Notes: generated by a model not told the origin, from the letters alone. A stretch of DNA of 64,000 nucleotides from Posidonia oceanica (GCA_037176725.1 JAZBRS010000050.1:12728001-12792000), one strand, 5' to 3'; positions 47,201-60,347 are shown, counted from the first letter of the stretch. Numbers and translations are program-made.

Positions 47201-49351
47201 ATTCTAGCAACACTAGGAGGCGAGATTCGCCGGCGCGTTTCACTGGCGATCTTTTCAGGCATTTCTGGCTCCCACGGGATGCCAAGGGCGCCCAAGAGGG
47301 GCCCATTATGTTTGGTTTGGGCCTATTTTGGCGATAACTGATCTATTAGAGATTGCTCTTTTGTTGCTGGAGTTTAGATTCTGATTTTTTGTTTTATGGT
47401 GAGTTTTGTAGAATTAAAATGAATCATTGTCCTTTAAGAGATTAGAATTTTATAAACACATTAGGGCAAGATGAGAATCAAGCCAATCATTAGGGATGAG
47501 TTAGGGATTGCATAAAATGGATTAGCAAGACCCCACTTGAGCTAGGGTTGGAAACTAAAAGACTAAATAACCTAGAAATGCTAAGGTTTTCCCTAATTTG
47601 TCAAGATGGACATTAGGGAACATAATAATTTAGGATTGGATCTTGACACCAGAACTTAGTGTTCTGGGTGCCGTTGGTGTGGGTGTATGGTCTCGTAAGT
47701 ACGTTGGGACTTCGGGACCAGCGCTTTGCTTTGGTGTGGTGGCGGATGGGTTAATGATATACCCAAAAGGTGCTTTCGTTCCCAATTGTGTGGTGTTTTG
47801 TAATGTGGTTCTTAGTTCGACAGTGGAGCTATCGAGGCTGTGTTTTGAGCTACGATTTCAGCTTGTGGTTTTGTGTTGTGCTTGGTATTATATTTTGAGG
47901 TATTTTGAGTTGTCATTTAAGGATTTCGAAATGGTTTTCGAAAAGAGTTTTGAAAAGAATTTGCAGGGGTTTGGCAAAGGTTTTTAAAAGAGTTTTCCGG
48001 TATTTTGTGTGTATGGTGGACCAACATAATGGAGGGGCGAGTCGACAGGATCAGCGGATGTGACGACTTTCCTGGTTGGCCAGGCACGATGCCTAGGTTG
48101 AGGTCCTGAGACCTAGAGGCTGAGGTAAGTGTTCGTCAGATCTTGGAGGTATGATACTCCTTGATTGTCGTTCACGAGGTCGAGGCTGAGGTCCGCGAGT
48201 TGGGGGTACCGACTGAACTTGGAGGTATGACACTCCGCTTGTTCCGGCAGTCGAGGACCCAAGATACTGACTGTACATAGTGTATCGTGGTAGCGGACAT
48301 AGGGCGTATGAGACCTCAAAGTAGCTGGACGTGATTACCTAGTTAGTACAGGTACCGAGACTGCTTCATGTGGACTGAGCCTGGGGGTAAGGAGCCCTAG
48401 GGGTTTGGAGCACTGAGTTAGGGCGCTTAGAGGGCGTACCCTGTGGTGTCCTGCTGAGAGACAGGACCTGTTGGGGCTTGTTGGCCAGGACGGTTCACTC
48501 TTCCATAGGATGGTCGACCGAGGCAGTGCAGGTACATTGTGGTAGCGCCTCGGTGGACTGCTTGTGGCTAGCTGTCTCGCTTGGGCCCGAGTGACGACAC
48601 TTTGTTTGCTTGTGTGTGGTTAGCTATGCTTGTGGCCGCGCTTGTGGGGCGTAGGTCTTGCGCTAGTTAGGCGATTGGTTTCGCTGAGCAGTGTCTCCGC
48701 GCTGGCTTTGTGTTTTGGTGTTTGCTGTGTTGTGTGTGTGTGTGTGTGTGTGTTGAATGATATTGAGGGTATTCAGACACGGTTGGTTGTCTAGTCCGCA
48801 CCAGGAGTATGATGGACCAGACCGTGTGTTTCGAGGCTTGATTTGGCTAGTGTGGTCATTTCAAGTGTGCATAAAGATTTTGAAAAGAGCATACATATGG
48901 TTTTGAAATGAAAAGAAAAAAGATGATTTCAAATACATATTTTTAGTGGTTTGCTTTGTAGGCATGAGGTATGCCATGTTGTGGCATCCAGAAGTGATAC
49001 CTGTGTTTGTTGCTTGTGGCGTAGTTACGCCTGTTTCCTCGATGTTGTTTGTTGTGTGGTTTGTGTGCGTAGGTGGGGTGTGTGCTGGGTGACCTATTGT
49101 GTGGTCACTCACATGTGTTATGTTTTTGTTTTTGGCAAGTGCAGGATAGGTGCTGGGGTTGCTAGTACATATAAGAGAGGAGTCACACTGCCACACATCA
49201 AGGGTTCTGGGTAAGTGAGTTGTTTAAGTTTATTTTATTTCTACTTTATAGTATTTGTGAGAATTTAGTTCTGTAGTTCATGAATGCTAATAAAATTAAA
49301 AAAAGAAAAATGTTAGCTACGTTGAGAGGTAATGACATTGGAGTCGTTATA
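47201..49351 (+). repeat. Block C, fourth copy (2,151 bp)
   Basis: Starts ATTCTAGCAACACTAGGAGG and ends GGAGTCGTTATA, where the usual terminal ACA is changed. A TG microsatellite near 48,735 is longer than in other copies. Confidence 0.87.
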
Positions 49352-52300
49352 TATATGGTTTTCGATTCGACTAAAAAGTTTGACTTTTTTTTAAAATGGA
49401 GTTTTATTAAACATTTACGTGTCATTTCTAATAGATGAATTTTTTCGTAGGTGTGTCATATTTTCCACCTCTATATTGCTATTATCGATATTTCCTTGAA
49501 TTTGATATACTTTTGTCACATTATACTCAAGTTGTAAAGGCTTACTGGTTTTCAAACTTTAAAAAAGTTTGACTTTTTTATTTTTCATTTCTCCAATTAC
49601 TTTTTTGATATTAACAAACAACGATTTATCTATTTTGCAATGTTATGTACCAACAACACTTCTCTACTTCATTTTTACACAATTTTGAAGATTTCTACGA
49701 AAATTACAAAATTTTTCGAGATTTCTCCAATTTTATAGATTAACAATAACTATTTGTATAAGATTTTTTGTAATATTTTAAAATATCATTGGTTTCCTTA
49801 ATTGATTGTTATTTTTGTACGTTTTGACCTACATTCTCATTGGATCATATTTTGGTAACTTTTATTGTCAATATAATAAAATTTGAGATGATAAACGGGT
49901 TTAGATGGAATAGATAGTTTGACTTTTTCTTAAGTTAGAGTTTTATTAAATATTTTTTTTATAATTTCTAGTATATGTATTTTTTTGATAGTGCATCATA
50001 ATTTCCACATATAAATATCAATCATCAGTACTTCCTCGAATTCGATACACTTCTGACAAATTATACTCAATTTCTAAACGCCCATTGCTTTAGAAGATTT
50101 AAAAAAGTTTGACTTTTTTTATTTTTGAGTTCTCTTACTTGTTTTTTGACAATTACATACAATGATTTATATATTTTGTGTTATTATATACCAACTACAC
50201 ATCTCTACATGAGTTTTACGTAATTTTTAAGATTTCTACAAAAATTACAAAATCTTTTGAGATTTCTTCCTTTTTATCGAAAAACAGTAGTGTTAGTTAA
50301 CAGTTTTTTGTTACTTTTCAAAAAATATATTGTTTTCAAATTTGATTGTTGTTTTTTATACATTGCGACCAATATTATCAGTGAATTATGTTTTGGGGAC
50401 ATTCGATGTCATTCAAATAAAATACTAGATGATAGACGGTTTTCGATTTGACAAAGAAGTTTGACTTTTTATTAAGATAGAGTTTTATTAAACATTTACG
50501 TGTCTTTTATATTAGATGAATTTTTTCATAGGTGTATCATATTTTCCACCTCTATAAATCTATTATCGATATTTCCTTGAATACGATACACTTTTGTCAG
50601 CTCATACTCAATTTCTAAAGGCTTACAGGTTTTCGAACTTTAAAAAAGTTTGACTTTTTTATTTTTGAATTCTCCAATTACTTTTTTGACAATAAGAAAC
50701 AACGATTTATCTATTTTGCATTATTATATACCAACAACACTTCTCTACTTCTTTCTTACACAATTTTGAAGATTTCTACAAAAATTACAAAAGTTTTTGT
50801 GATTTCTCCCAATTTATCGATTAACAATAACTGTTTGTATACGATTTTTTGTAATATTTTAAAATATCATTGGTTTCCTTAATGATTCTTATTTTTGTAC
50901 GTTTCGACCTACAATCTCAAAGGATAATATTTTGGTAACTTTTATTGTCGTTCTAATAAAATTCGAGAGGATAAACGGGTATAGATGGAAGAGATAGTTT
51001 GACTTTTCGTTAAGTTAGAGTTTTATTAAATATTTTATCATAATTTCAAGTATATGTATTTTTTTTATAGTGCGTCGTAATTTCCACCTATAAATAACAA
51101 TCATCGGTATTTCCTCGAATTCGATACACTTTTGACAAATTATATACAATTTTTAAAGGCACATTGCTTTAGAAGATTTAAAAAAGTTTGACTTTTTTTA
51201 TTTTTGAATTCTCTTACTTATTTTTTGACAATTACATACAACTATTTATCCATTTTGCGTTATTATATACCAACTACACATCTCTACATGAGTTTTACGC
51301 AATTTGTAAGATTTCTACGAAAATTACAAAATCTTTTGAGATTTCTTTCATTTTATCGAAAAACAATAGGTGTTAGTTAATAGTTTTTTGTTACTTTTCA
51401 AAAAATATAGAATTTTCATATTTGATTGTTGTTTTTGATACATTGCGACCTATAGTATCTGTGAATCATGTTTTGGTGACATTCGATGTCATTCAAATAA
51501 AATACTAGATGATAGACGGTTTTCGATTTGACAAAAAAGTTTGACTTTTTATTATGATAGAGTTTTATTAAACATTTACATGTCTTTTATATTAGATGAA
51601 TTTTTTCATGGGTGTATCATATTTTCCACCTTTTTAATTCTATTATTGATATTTCCTTGAATTCGATACACTTTTGTCAGTTCATACTCAATTTCTAAAG
51701 GCTTACGGATTTTCGAACTTAAAAAACGGTTGACTGTTTTATTTTTGAATTCTCTAATTACTTTTTTGACATTCACAAACAACGATTTATCTATTTTGCA
51801 TTGTTATATACCAACAATACTTCTCTACTTCATTTTTACATAATTTTGTAGATTTCTATGAAAATTACAAATGTTTTCGAGATTTCTCATATTTTATCGA
51901 TTAACAATAAGTGTTTGTCTACGATTTTTCGTAATATTTTCAAATATCATTTATTTCCTTAATTGATTCTTATTTTTGTACGTTTTGACCTACAATATCA
52001 ATGGATAATATTTTGCTAACTTTTATTGTCATTCTAATAAAATTCGAGAGGATAAACGGGTTTAGATGGAAGAGATAGTTTCACTTTTTATTAAGTTAGA
52101 ATGTTATTAAATATTTTATCATAATTTCAAGTATATATATTATTTTGATTGTGCATCGTAATTTCCACCTATAAATAATAATCATCGGTTTTTCCTCGAA
52201 ATTGATACACTTCGGACAAATTATACACAATTTTTAAAGGCACATTGCTTTAGAAGATTTAAAAAAGTTTAACTTTTTTTATTTTTGAGTTCTCTTACTT

Positions 52301-52991
52301 GTTTTTTGACAATTACATACAACGATTTATCTATTTTTTGTTATTTTATACCAATTACACATCTCTACATGAGTTTTACGTAATTTATAAGATTTGTACG
52401 AAAATTACAAAATCTTTTGAGATTTCTTCCATTTTATTGAAAGACAGTTGGAGTTAGTTAACTGTTTTTTGTTACTTTTTAAAAAATATATTGTTTTCAT
52501 ATTTGATTGTTGTTTTTGATACATTACGACCTATATTATCTTTGAATCCTATTTTGGTAACATTCGATGTCATTCAAATAAAATACTGAATGATAGACGG
52601 TTTTCGATTTAACAAAAAAGTATGACTTTTTATTAAGATAGAGTCTTATTAAATAATTACGTGTCAATTATATTAGATGAATTTTTTCATAGGTGTATCA
52701 TATCTTCCACCTCTATATTTCTGTTATCGATATTTCCTTGAATTCGATACACTTTTGTCAGTTCATACTCAATTTCTAAAGGCTTACTGGTTTTCGAACT
52801 TTAAAAAAGTTTGACTTTTTTATTTTTGAATTCTCCATTTACTTTTTTGACATTAACAAACAACGATTTTTCTATTTTGCATTGTTATATACCAACACCA
52901 CTTCTTTACTTCATTTTTACACAATTTTGAAGATTTCTAAGAAACATACAAAAGCTTTCGAGATTTCTTCCATTTTATCGATTAACAATAA
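49352..52991 (+). repeat. A/B tract 4 (three dimers and partial A)
   Basis: Starts of A at 49,357, 50,438, 51,518 and 52,599 give a period of 1,080-1,081 bp. It is the longest uninterrupted dimer run. Confidence 0.92.
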
Positions 52992-55102
52992 GATTCTGGC
53001 GACACTAGGAGGCGGGATTCGCCGACGCGCTTCACTCGTGTAATTTCCAAGCGTTTCTGGCATTCATGGTACCCAGGGGCGCCTAGGAGGCGCCCATTAT
53101 GTTTGCGTTGGGCCTGATTTTGGTGATAACCGATCTATTAGATGTTGCTCTTTTGTTGCTGAAGTTTTGAATCTGATTTTTGGTTTTATGGTGAGTTTTG
53201 TAGAATTAAAATGAATCCTTGTCCTTTAAGAGATTAGAATTTTATAAACACATTAGGGCAAGAAGAGAATCAAGCCAATCATTAAGGATGAGTTAGGGAT
53301 TACATAAAATTGAATAGCAAGACCCTACTTAAGCTAGGGTAGGAAACTAAATGACTAAATAACCTAGAATTTCTAAGGTTTTCCCAAATTGGTCTAGATG
53401 GATATTAGGGAACATAATAATTTAGGATTGCATCTTGGCACCAGAACTTAGTGTTCTGGGTGTCATTGGTGTGGGTGTGTGGTCTCGTAAGTACGTTGGG
53501 ACTTCGGGACTAGTGCTTTGCTTCTGTGTGGTGCCGGATGGGTAAATGATATACCTAGAAGGTGCTTTTGTTCCCTGTTATGTGGTGTTTTGTAATGTGG
53601 TTCTGGGCTCGACAGTGGAGCTGTCGAGGCTGTGTTTTGAGCTACAATTTCAGCTCGTGGTTTTGTGTTGTGCTTGGTACTGTGTTTTGAGGTATTTTGA
53701 GTTGTCATTTAAGGATTTCAAAATGTTTTCGAAAAGAGTTTTTAAAAGAAAATGCAGGGGTTTGGCAAAGGTTTTGAATGAATTTTCAGGTGTTTTCTGT
53801 GTGTAGCGGACCAAGATACTGGAGGGGCGTGTTGATGGGATCAGGGGATGTGATGACATTCCTGGTCGACCAGGCACGTTGCCTAGGTTGAGGTCCTGAG
53901 ACCAAGAGGCTGAGGTAAGTGTTCGTCAGATCTTGGAGGTATGATACTCCTTGATTGTCATTCATGAGGCCAAGGCTGAGGTCCACGGGTTGGGGGTACT
54001 GACTGGACTTGGAGGTATGACACTCTGCTAGTTCTGGGTGCTGAGGACTGAGGGTACTGACTGTACATACTATATCGTGGCAGCGGACACAGGGGATATG
54101 ACACCTATGAGTAGCTAGACGTTATACCTTAGTTAGTACAGGTACCGAGACTGCTTGGTGTGGACTGAGCCTGGGGGTTTGGAGCACGGAGTTAGGGCAC
54201 TTAGAGGGCGTATCCTGTGGTGTCCTGTTGAGAAACAAGTCCTGTTGAGGCATGTTGGCCAGGACAGTTCACTCCCCCACAGGGTGGTCGACCGTAGTAG
54301 GGCAGGGACACTGTGGTAGCACCTCGGTGGACTCCATGTGGCTAGGTGTCTCGCTTGGGCCCGAGTGATGACACTTTGTTTGCTTATGTGTGGTTAGTTG
54401 TGCTTGTGTCCGCGCCGGTGGAGCGTAGGCCTTGCATTAGTGAGGCGCATTGGTTTGGCTGAGCAGTGTCTCAGCGCTGGCTTTGTGTTTTGGTGTTTGT
54501 TGTGTTGTGTGTGTGTTGAATGCTGTTGAATGCTATTGAGGATATTCAGACACGGTTGGTTGTCTAGTCCGCATCAGGAGTGTGATGGATCAGTCTGTGT
54601 GTTTTGAGTCTTGATTTGGCTTGTGTGTTCATTTCAAGTATGCATAAAGATTTTGAAAAGAGCATGCATATGGTTTTGAAATGAAAAGAGAAAAGATGAT
54701 TTCAAATGCATGTTTTTTGTGGTTTGCGCTGTGGGTAATGAGGTATGCCCTGTTGTGGCATCTAGAAGTGATGCCTGTGTTTGTTGCTTGTGGCATAGGT
54801 ACGCTTGTTTCCTCGATGTTGTTTGTTGATCTGTTTGTGTACGTAGGTGGGGTGTGTGCTGGGTGACCTATTGAGTGGTCACTCACGTGTGTTTTGTTTT
54901 TGTTTTTGGCAGGTGCAGGATAGGAGCTGGAGTTGCTAGTGCATATAGGAGAGGAGTCACACTGCCACACATCATGGGTTCTGGGTAAGTGAGTTGTTTA
55001 AGTTTATTTTATTTCTGCTTTATAGTATTTGTGAGAATTTAGTTCTATAGTTCATGAATGCTAATAATAATAAATAAATAAAATGTTAGCTAGGTTGAGA
55101 GG
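52992..55102 (+). repeat. Block C, fifth copy, cut at its 3' end
   Basis: Identical layout to other C blocks up to GTTGAGAGGT, where the chromovirus LTR begins; the last 25 bp or so are missing. Confidence 0.87.
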
Positions 55103-58090
55103 TGTAATGACCCGAGTCACTACCAACAAAACCAAAAGTCCAACAAATTTAAAACTTAATTAACTATTACATCAACAGTTAACTACAGGACTAAACAACA
55201 AATATTTATGCCAGGAACGTGTAGTGGACAACTACGTGACTCCTAATGCACTAGAACTCCGAACCAGCTAATTATCTGCACCTGCAATAGAAAACCACAC
55301 AAAGCACACATGAGTGACCAAAAATCGTCACCCAGTACACACCTTGCAAAAATCACGCAGGAAACCGGCATAAAAACCTCAAATACGGCACAACCGGTCA
55401 AACCCCAAAATCCGGGTCCACAATAAGCAATATAATCAATTAAAACACCCTTCCCAAAGCCAATATGCTAAAACCGGGAAAAACAGGTGTTTACGAAACA
55501 ATCTCACAAACCACGGCCCATCGGCCCAAAAATCTCAACACAACTCAAAACCCTCCAACCTCTCAAGTTGGGAAAACACTCAGCCCACCGGCCAAAATAA
55601 GGCAGAAATATCTCATAAAACCAAATCTCAAACAATATAATGGCCCACTGGCCCAACACTCAGAACCAAAACCACACGCCATAAATAGGCAGGAAACAAT
55701 AGGCCCAATACGGCCCCAAAACTTAGCAAAACCTCACACCGTAAATAGGCAGAAAACACTAGGCCCAATACGGCCCAAAACTCAAACCATAATCTCACAC
55801 CATAGACAGGCGAAAAAGTATTAGGCCCAATACGGCCCAAACTACAGCAAAACCACACGAAGCCCAAACTCAGGCAAAGCTCTAGGCCTAATATGGCCAG
55901 CAACAACCAAAACACAGCCCCACGGGCACAAAACCACAACTGATCGTGTTGCCTAGCGCCAAGCAACTGACTTGGCCTCAAGCAGTAGCGAGGGACTCAC
56001 CCCTACAGCTCACTGCACTGCCACGAACACCCACCCATTGGAGGAGCATGTCCGTCTCAGCACCTCGTCACTAGAGACGCTTCAAAAGCGATCCCCACCT
56101 GGGAAAGCTACTCACCCCAACTATGCGAGTCGTCCTCAATTAGGACAAACCACAGGGCATGCCTACTATACGATGACCTCAGCTCAGTGCTCCGAACCAC
56201 TAAAGGCTCCAACCCCTAGGCTGAACCAGCACCAGTGCTCCAAACCACTAGAGGCTCCAACCCATAGGCTCAGCCAGCACCCAAAACCAGGCGAGTCCTG
56301 GTGCCCGTAACAACTAGGGTATCACGCCCAGCTACGTAGGAGTATCATACCTCTCGAGTCCGTTGTTACGATAATGCTAGGTACGGCCGGCACCCCGACC
56401 CCCAAAGCCTCAACCCAGGTGAAGTGTTCGACACACCAGGAATGCCATCGCACCCCCGGGTCCAGCCAACACAACTCCCAATGTTTCGGCCACAGAAAAC
56501 CTCGGCAAAACCATTTGCAAACCATTCATGTTTTTCCTCAAAAATCTCTTTGAAAACATTTATTAAGATCATGGGCTAAAGCACAAAATGCCCCAAAACC
56601 AACCATAGAAACCTCATCAGAAAACAAGCCCGGGAGAGCAACCCAAACCAAAATCGGCAGACCAAAATTCCCACCGGTCGATTGAAAATACCTAATTCGT
56701 TGGAACCAAATCCACTGGTCGACCGGTCCAGCACAGGATTCGGCAGACCAATATCCCATCAGTTCACCGAAAATCCCTGATTCGGTGGAACCAAATCCAC
56801 CGATCGGACCGATCGAACCCTGAAAACAGCAGACCGATCGATTTCGGTCGTCCGAATTCAGGTTTTGGTCTAATCTGACAGAAAAACAGGGGACCGGCAT
56901 GGACCAATATCCCGATTTCCTCCAGAAATCGGCATACCGTTCAGAAAACGACGTGCCAAACCAGAGCAGGGTAGAAAACTTATAAATGCCACTCAAATCC
57001 CAAAACACCCGAATAAAACTCTAAAACTAGCATGCCATATATCAAAATCTCCGGAATTCAATAAGGAATGCAACCATACACACATTATGCCATTCCGAGG
57101 CATACAAATCGCGAAAACACCGGAAAACCCATATTCAAGTCATTTTCTACCAAAACCTCAAACATTATCAAACCCATGCCAAATCAAGCATGCAATATGT
57201 GAAAATGAGCGTCTCTGCTCGAGCAACACAACCATATCACATTAACCTCAATCTAAGGTACAAAACATCGGAATTCACCGAAAATCCATATATAAACATT
57301 TAAGCTACTCGAGCCATAAATTTGGCCAAAAACCACATAAAATCCCAAAAATCACCAAATCACTACCATAGCATATAATCATGGCAATGAACGCATGCAT
57401 ATCAATTTCTAAACATTTAAGCTACTACAGCGAGGCGTGTACCTTGGAATAGAGGGACAACCTCCGTCCTTCGGCGATCCACACGCAACTCCGAGCTCCA
57501 TGCGCCGCTCTCGGGCTCGCTGCTCCACCGGGCTGACGACCGGAGCTCGCCGCACCACCGTGGTCGCCACCACACGCCGACCACCACCGACAGCCACCAC
57601 AGAGAAGAGGAAGAAGAGGAGGAGGAAGGGAAAGGAAGGGGGAGATGGGGGAGGAGAGGGGGAAGAGGAGGAGATGGAGGTGGGGAGAGGGAGGGGAGGA
57701 GGAGCTTGCTGCGCCGGCCAAGCTAGGGCATGGGCACGAGGAAGGAGGGAGGAGGGGGAACGGGAAGGGGAGAGGGCACGAGCGAGTGCGGGAGAGCAAG
57801 GCATACGTGAGGGGGAGGTGGGGGAAAAGAGAGAGAGAGGGAGAAAGAGAGAGAGAGAGAGAGGAAAGGAGAGAAAGAGAGAGAGAAAGCCAGGGACCAG
57901 ACCACAATCTGTCCCACCAACCACCACAAGTGGGGGTCCACAACAAAATACAGGTGGAGACCCACACAAACCATAGATAGGGCCCACGACAAAATACAAG
58001 TGGGGCCCGCAAGGCTAGTAACACTCGACTGCAACCAAGGAATTCATTAAAATGCCGGAATACAAGGGAAATGAATTCCCAAGTGTTACA
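55103..58090 (-). repeat. 3' LTR of chromovirus (2,988 bp)
   Basis: On the minus strand it starts TGTAACACTTGGG at 58,090 and ends GGGTCATTACA at 55,103. A GA-rich low-complexity run lies at 57,600-57,890 and produces overlapping artificial open frames. It shares long similarity with satellite block C in the opposite orientation. Confidence 0.85.
57600..57890. repeat. GA-rich low-complexity tract in chromovirus LTR
   Basis: Almost pure purine on the plus strand, ending in an AGAGAG microsatellite (57,825-57,890). Confidence 0.85.
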
Positions 58091-58139
58091 TCATAAACAC
58101 CTATAAAGGATTTCACCCCTGAAATCAATGGAAGGCAAG

Positions 58140-59255
58140 AAGGTGCGGGTACCGAGCAAGGATGTCATCCTCGTGCTCCCAAGTGGCCTCTTTTGCTCCA
58201 TGATGCTACCATCGCACGAGAACTAGTGAAATCACCTTATTCCGCAACACCTATTCTCAACAATCAACAATCTGGACAGCCTCCTCAACATAAGAGAGAT
58301 CTTCCTGGAGCACCTTTGGCTGAATAGGGATCACCTGTGAAACATCAGCTAGACACTTCCTCAGCATGGAGACATGGAACACACTGTGCACTACCGACAG
58401 CTCTGGTGGTAGGGCCAATTTATAGGCTACTTCACCAACCCTCTGTGTGATCTGGTACGGGTCAATATAGCAGGGACTCAGTTTCCCACGCTTGCCAAAC
58501 CTCTTCACGCCTTTGGTCGGTGAAACCTTCAAGAACACAAAGTCTCCCACCAGAAACTCTAATGGTCTCTACCTCTGGTCAGCATAACTCTTCTGCCGAC
58601 TCTGTGCAGTCAAAAGCCTTCTGCGGATCAAGTCCACCTTGTCAGTATACTGTTATACAATCTCAAGACCAAGAAGCTGCTGCTCTCCTACCTTGCTCTA
58701 GCAAACCAAGGATCTGCAGGGCCTATCATACAGAGCCTCGTATGGTGCCATCCCGATGCTAGAGTGGTAGCTATTGTTGTATGCAAACTCAACCAACGGC
58801 AGGTGGTCCTCCCAACTTCCTTGCAAGTGCAGGGCACAAGCTCTCAACATATCCTCCAGAGTCTGGATAGCCCTCTCTGTCTGACCATTCGTCTGAGGGT
58901 GGAATGCTGTACTGAAATTGTGTACTGTGCCAAAAGCTTCCTGTAGAGTCCTCCATAACCTTGAGGTAACCTCATGTCTTTGTCAGACACTATGGATACA
59001 GGAACACCATGCAACCGAACGATCTCCGATACGTACAGTTCTGCCAACCGCCATAAAGGAAGATTCACCTAGATAGCAAGAAAATGAGTTGACTTGGTTA
59101 ACCGATCAACGATCACCCACACGGTGTCGTTCTTCCTCATGGTACGCGGCAACCCAGTCACAAAATCCATAGAGATGTATTCCCATTTCCATTCTGGTAT
59201 ACTCAATGGCTGTAAAGTTCCACCAAGCCTCTGATGCTAAGCCTTGACTAGCTGG
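58140..59255 (-). pseudogene. Chromovirus integrase C-terminal part and chromodomain
   Basis: From right to left: PEWKWE-type and MDFVTG-like text near 59,170-59,210 in broken frames, [14 protein letters not shown], then VNLPLWRLAELYVSEIVRLH and GVPVSIVSDKDMR, the central Asp region of chromovirus integrase. The 58,257-58,550 frame has FLKVSPTKGVKRFGKRGKLS, GPxY-like PYQITQRVG and VHSVFHVSMLRKCL. The chromodomain follows near 58,140-58,260 (VISLVLVRW, EATWEHEDDI) with two stops before it. Heavily frameshifted. Confidence 0.8.
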
Positions 59256-59474
59256 TGTAGACACCCCATTCTGACAGCCTGGAAGTTGGCTGTCCTCTTT
59301 TGCAGGCTCGTGTGCTCTCTGGATTGGCATTCCCTTTTCGAACCCATTTTCTAGCCCATTTCGAAACCCAAAACCTTGCCCAAATCCCTAGAAGCCTTTA
59401 CAAGCTATATGCATCTTTTACAACAATTCTAGGCCCAAACCTAAGCCCATTTGCAGCTTATGCCACCTAAGTGT

Positions 59475-59590
59475 GTTGGACGCTGGAACAGGCAGCGTCC
59501 AACGTTGGATGCGGCCTGTGCTAGCGTCCAACGTTGGACGTGCTCTAGTCTGGCGTCCAACGTTGGACGCACTCTAGTCTGGCATCCAAC
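59475..59590. repeat. Four tandem 29-bp inverted-repeat units
   Basis: Units at 59,475, 59,504, 59,533 and 59,562, each exactly 29 bp: GTTGGACGC-type arm, 11-nt loop, GCGTCCAAC-type arm. The first unit has perfect 9-nt arms, extending to 10. Confidence 0.9.
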
Positions 59591-60250
59591 GACTCAAGGT
59601 TAGCAGCGGTTGCTCCACCCCCTCCAGCTCACCACCCGTCAAATCTCCCACCTCCCCACACTTACTACCCATCCCTTCCTCCACTCCACGCCATCCACTA
59701 CCTTCCAAGCATCACTTACTACCCATCTCCTCCTATTTCAGCCGATTTCAAGCCCTCACACACCTCACTAACAGGCCTGTCTTCCGCCGACCGTGTCAGC
59801 CACCACCTCGCCTCCGCCGCTCTCCTGCCATTGCCCACGCCTTCCTCTGACATCCCACATGGACCTCACACACTCACCTGCACCTGCCACGACCTGCCAA
59901 TGCCTGAATTCGGCTTGCAAACCTCTGCCAACACTAGAACCCATGCAGCATTTTGCACAAAACCAGCAAGTTCATCCCATTGCCACTCTCACCACACAGA
60001 GCCTATGAGAGAATTTTCACTTCCGAGAGCAAGAAGGCACTCCCCTCTCCGTCCCCGACGCTTCGCTAGCTCCTCCGGTGCTCCGAGCTGCTCAGGAGAC
60101 CTCGCCGAACTTGCTGCTGTGCACACACCTGCAACTCCAGCGAACTTCGTCGACCCACTGTTCCAGGGATTCCAGAGGTTAGTCTTCTACCCCATAGGAC
60201 CTTGCATGCATGATAGAATGTTTACGTGCCTTTGTTGCATGCTTTTAGCT

Positions 60251-60279
60251 CCTTTTGGATGTGATTCACATCCAAAAGG
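60251..60279. repeat. Perfect 13-bp hairpin in Tat-B LTR
   Basis: Arms CCTTTTGGATGTG and CACATCCAAAAGG with a 3-nt loop ATT. It lies 11 bp before a paired 29-bp-type module and differs from it in sequence. Confidence 0.85.
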
Positions 60280-60290
60280 AAGTTCAGGGT

Positions 60291-60347
60291 GTTGAACGCA
60301 CCAGCTGGTGCGTCCAACGTTGGACGCAACATAAGCCGGTGTCCAAT
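60291..60347. repeat. Paired inverted-repeat units, Tat-B LTR (a)
   Basis: Starts GTTGAACGC; centre GCGTCCAAC|GTTGGACGC; total 57 bp. Confidence 0.85.

Larger units (their letters stand above)
27870..55102. repeat. Composite satellite array (AT-rich A/B tracts alternating with block C)
   Basis: Tracts of a 1,080-bp dimer (two diverged 540-bp monomers, A and B) alternate with a 2.15-kb block C. The landmark GGTTTTCGATTT at the start of A recurs at 28,413, 29,491, 32,000, 33,081, 35,627, 36,708 (variant), 45,908, 46,807, 49,357, 50,438, 51,518 and 52,599, mostly 1,080 bp apart within tracts. Every tract ends two-thirds into an A monomer at the same join to C. The array is cut by Tat-A on the left, two LINEs in the middle and a chromovirus on the right. 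Confidence 0.92.
55103..59255 (-). mobile_element. Chromovirus (Tekay-like Ty3/gypsy) 3' fragment
   Basis: A minus-strand element inserted in block C. It has a 3' LTR (55,103-58,090) and the C-terminal part of pol to 59,255, where Tat-B interrupts it. A chromodomain after integrase marks a chromovirus; the long LTR and TGTAAYRACCC-type ends fit the Tekay/Del group. RT, protease and gag would lie beyond the Tat-B insertion, to the right of the window. Confidence 0.85.

Noticed and set aside
27870..55102. Ribosomal intergenic spacer, suggested by alternating AT-rich and GC-rich repeats
   Set aside because: No 18S, 5.8S or 25S sequence occurs anywhere, and block C matches an LTR instead.
57409..58034. 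Overlapping long open frames on both strands in the chromovirus LTR
   Set aside because: They come from GA/CT-rich low-complexity sequence, which lacks stops in several frames; no domain is seen.
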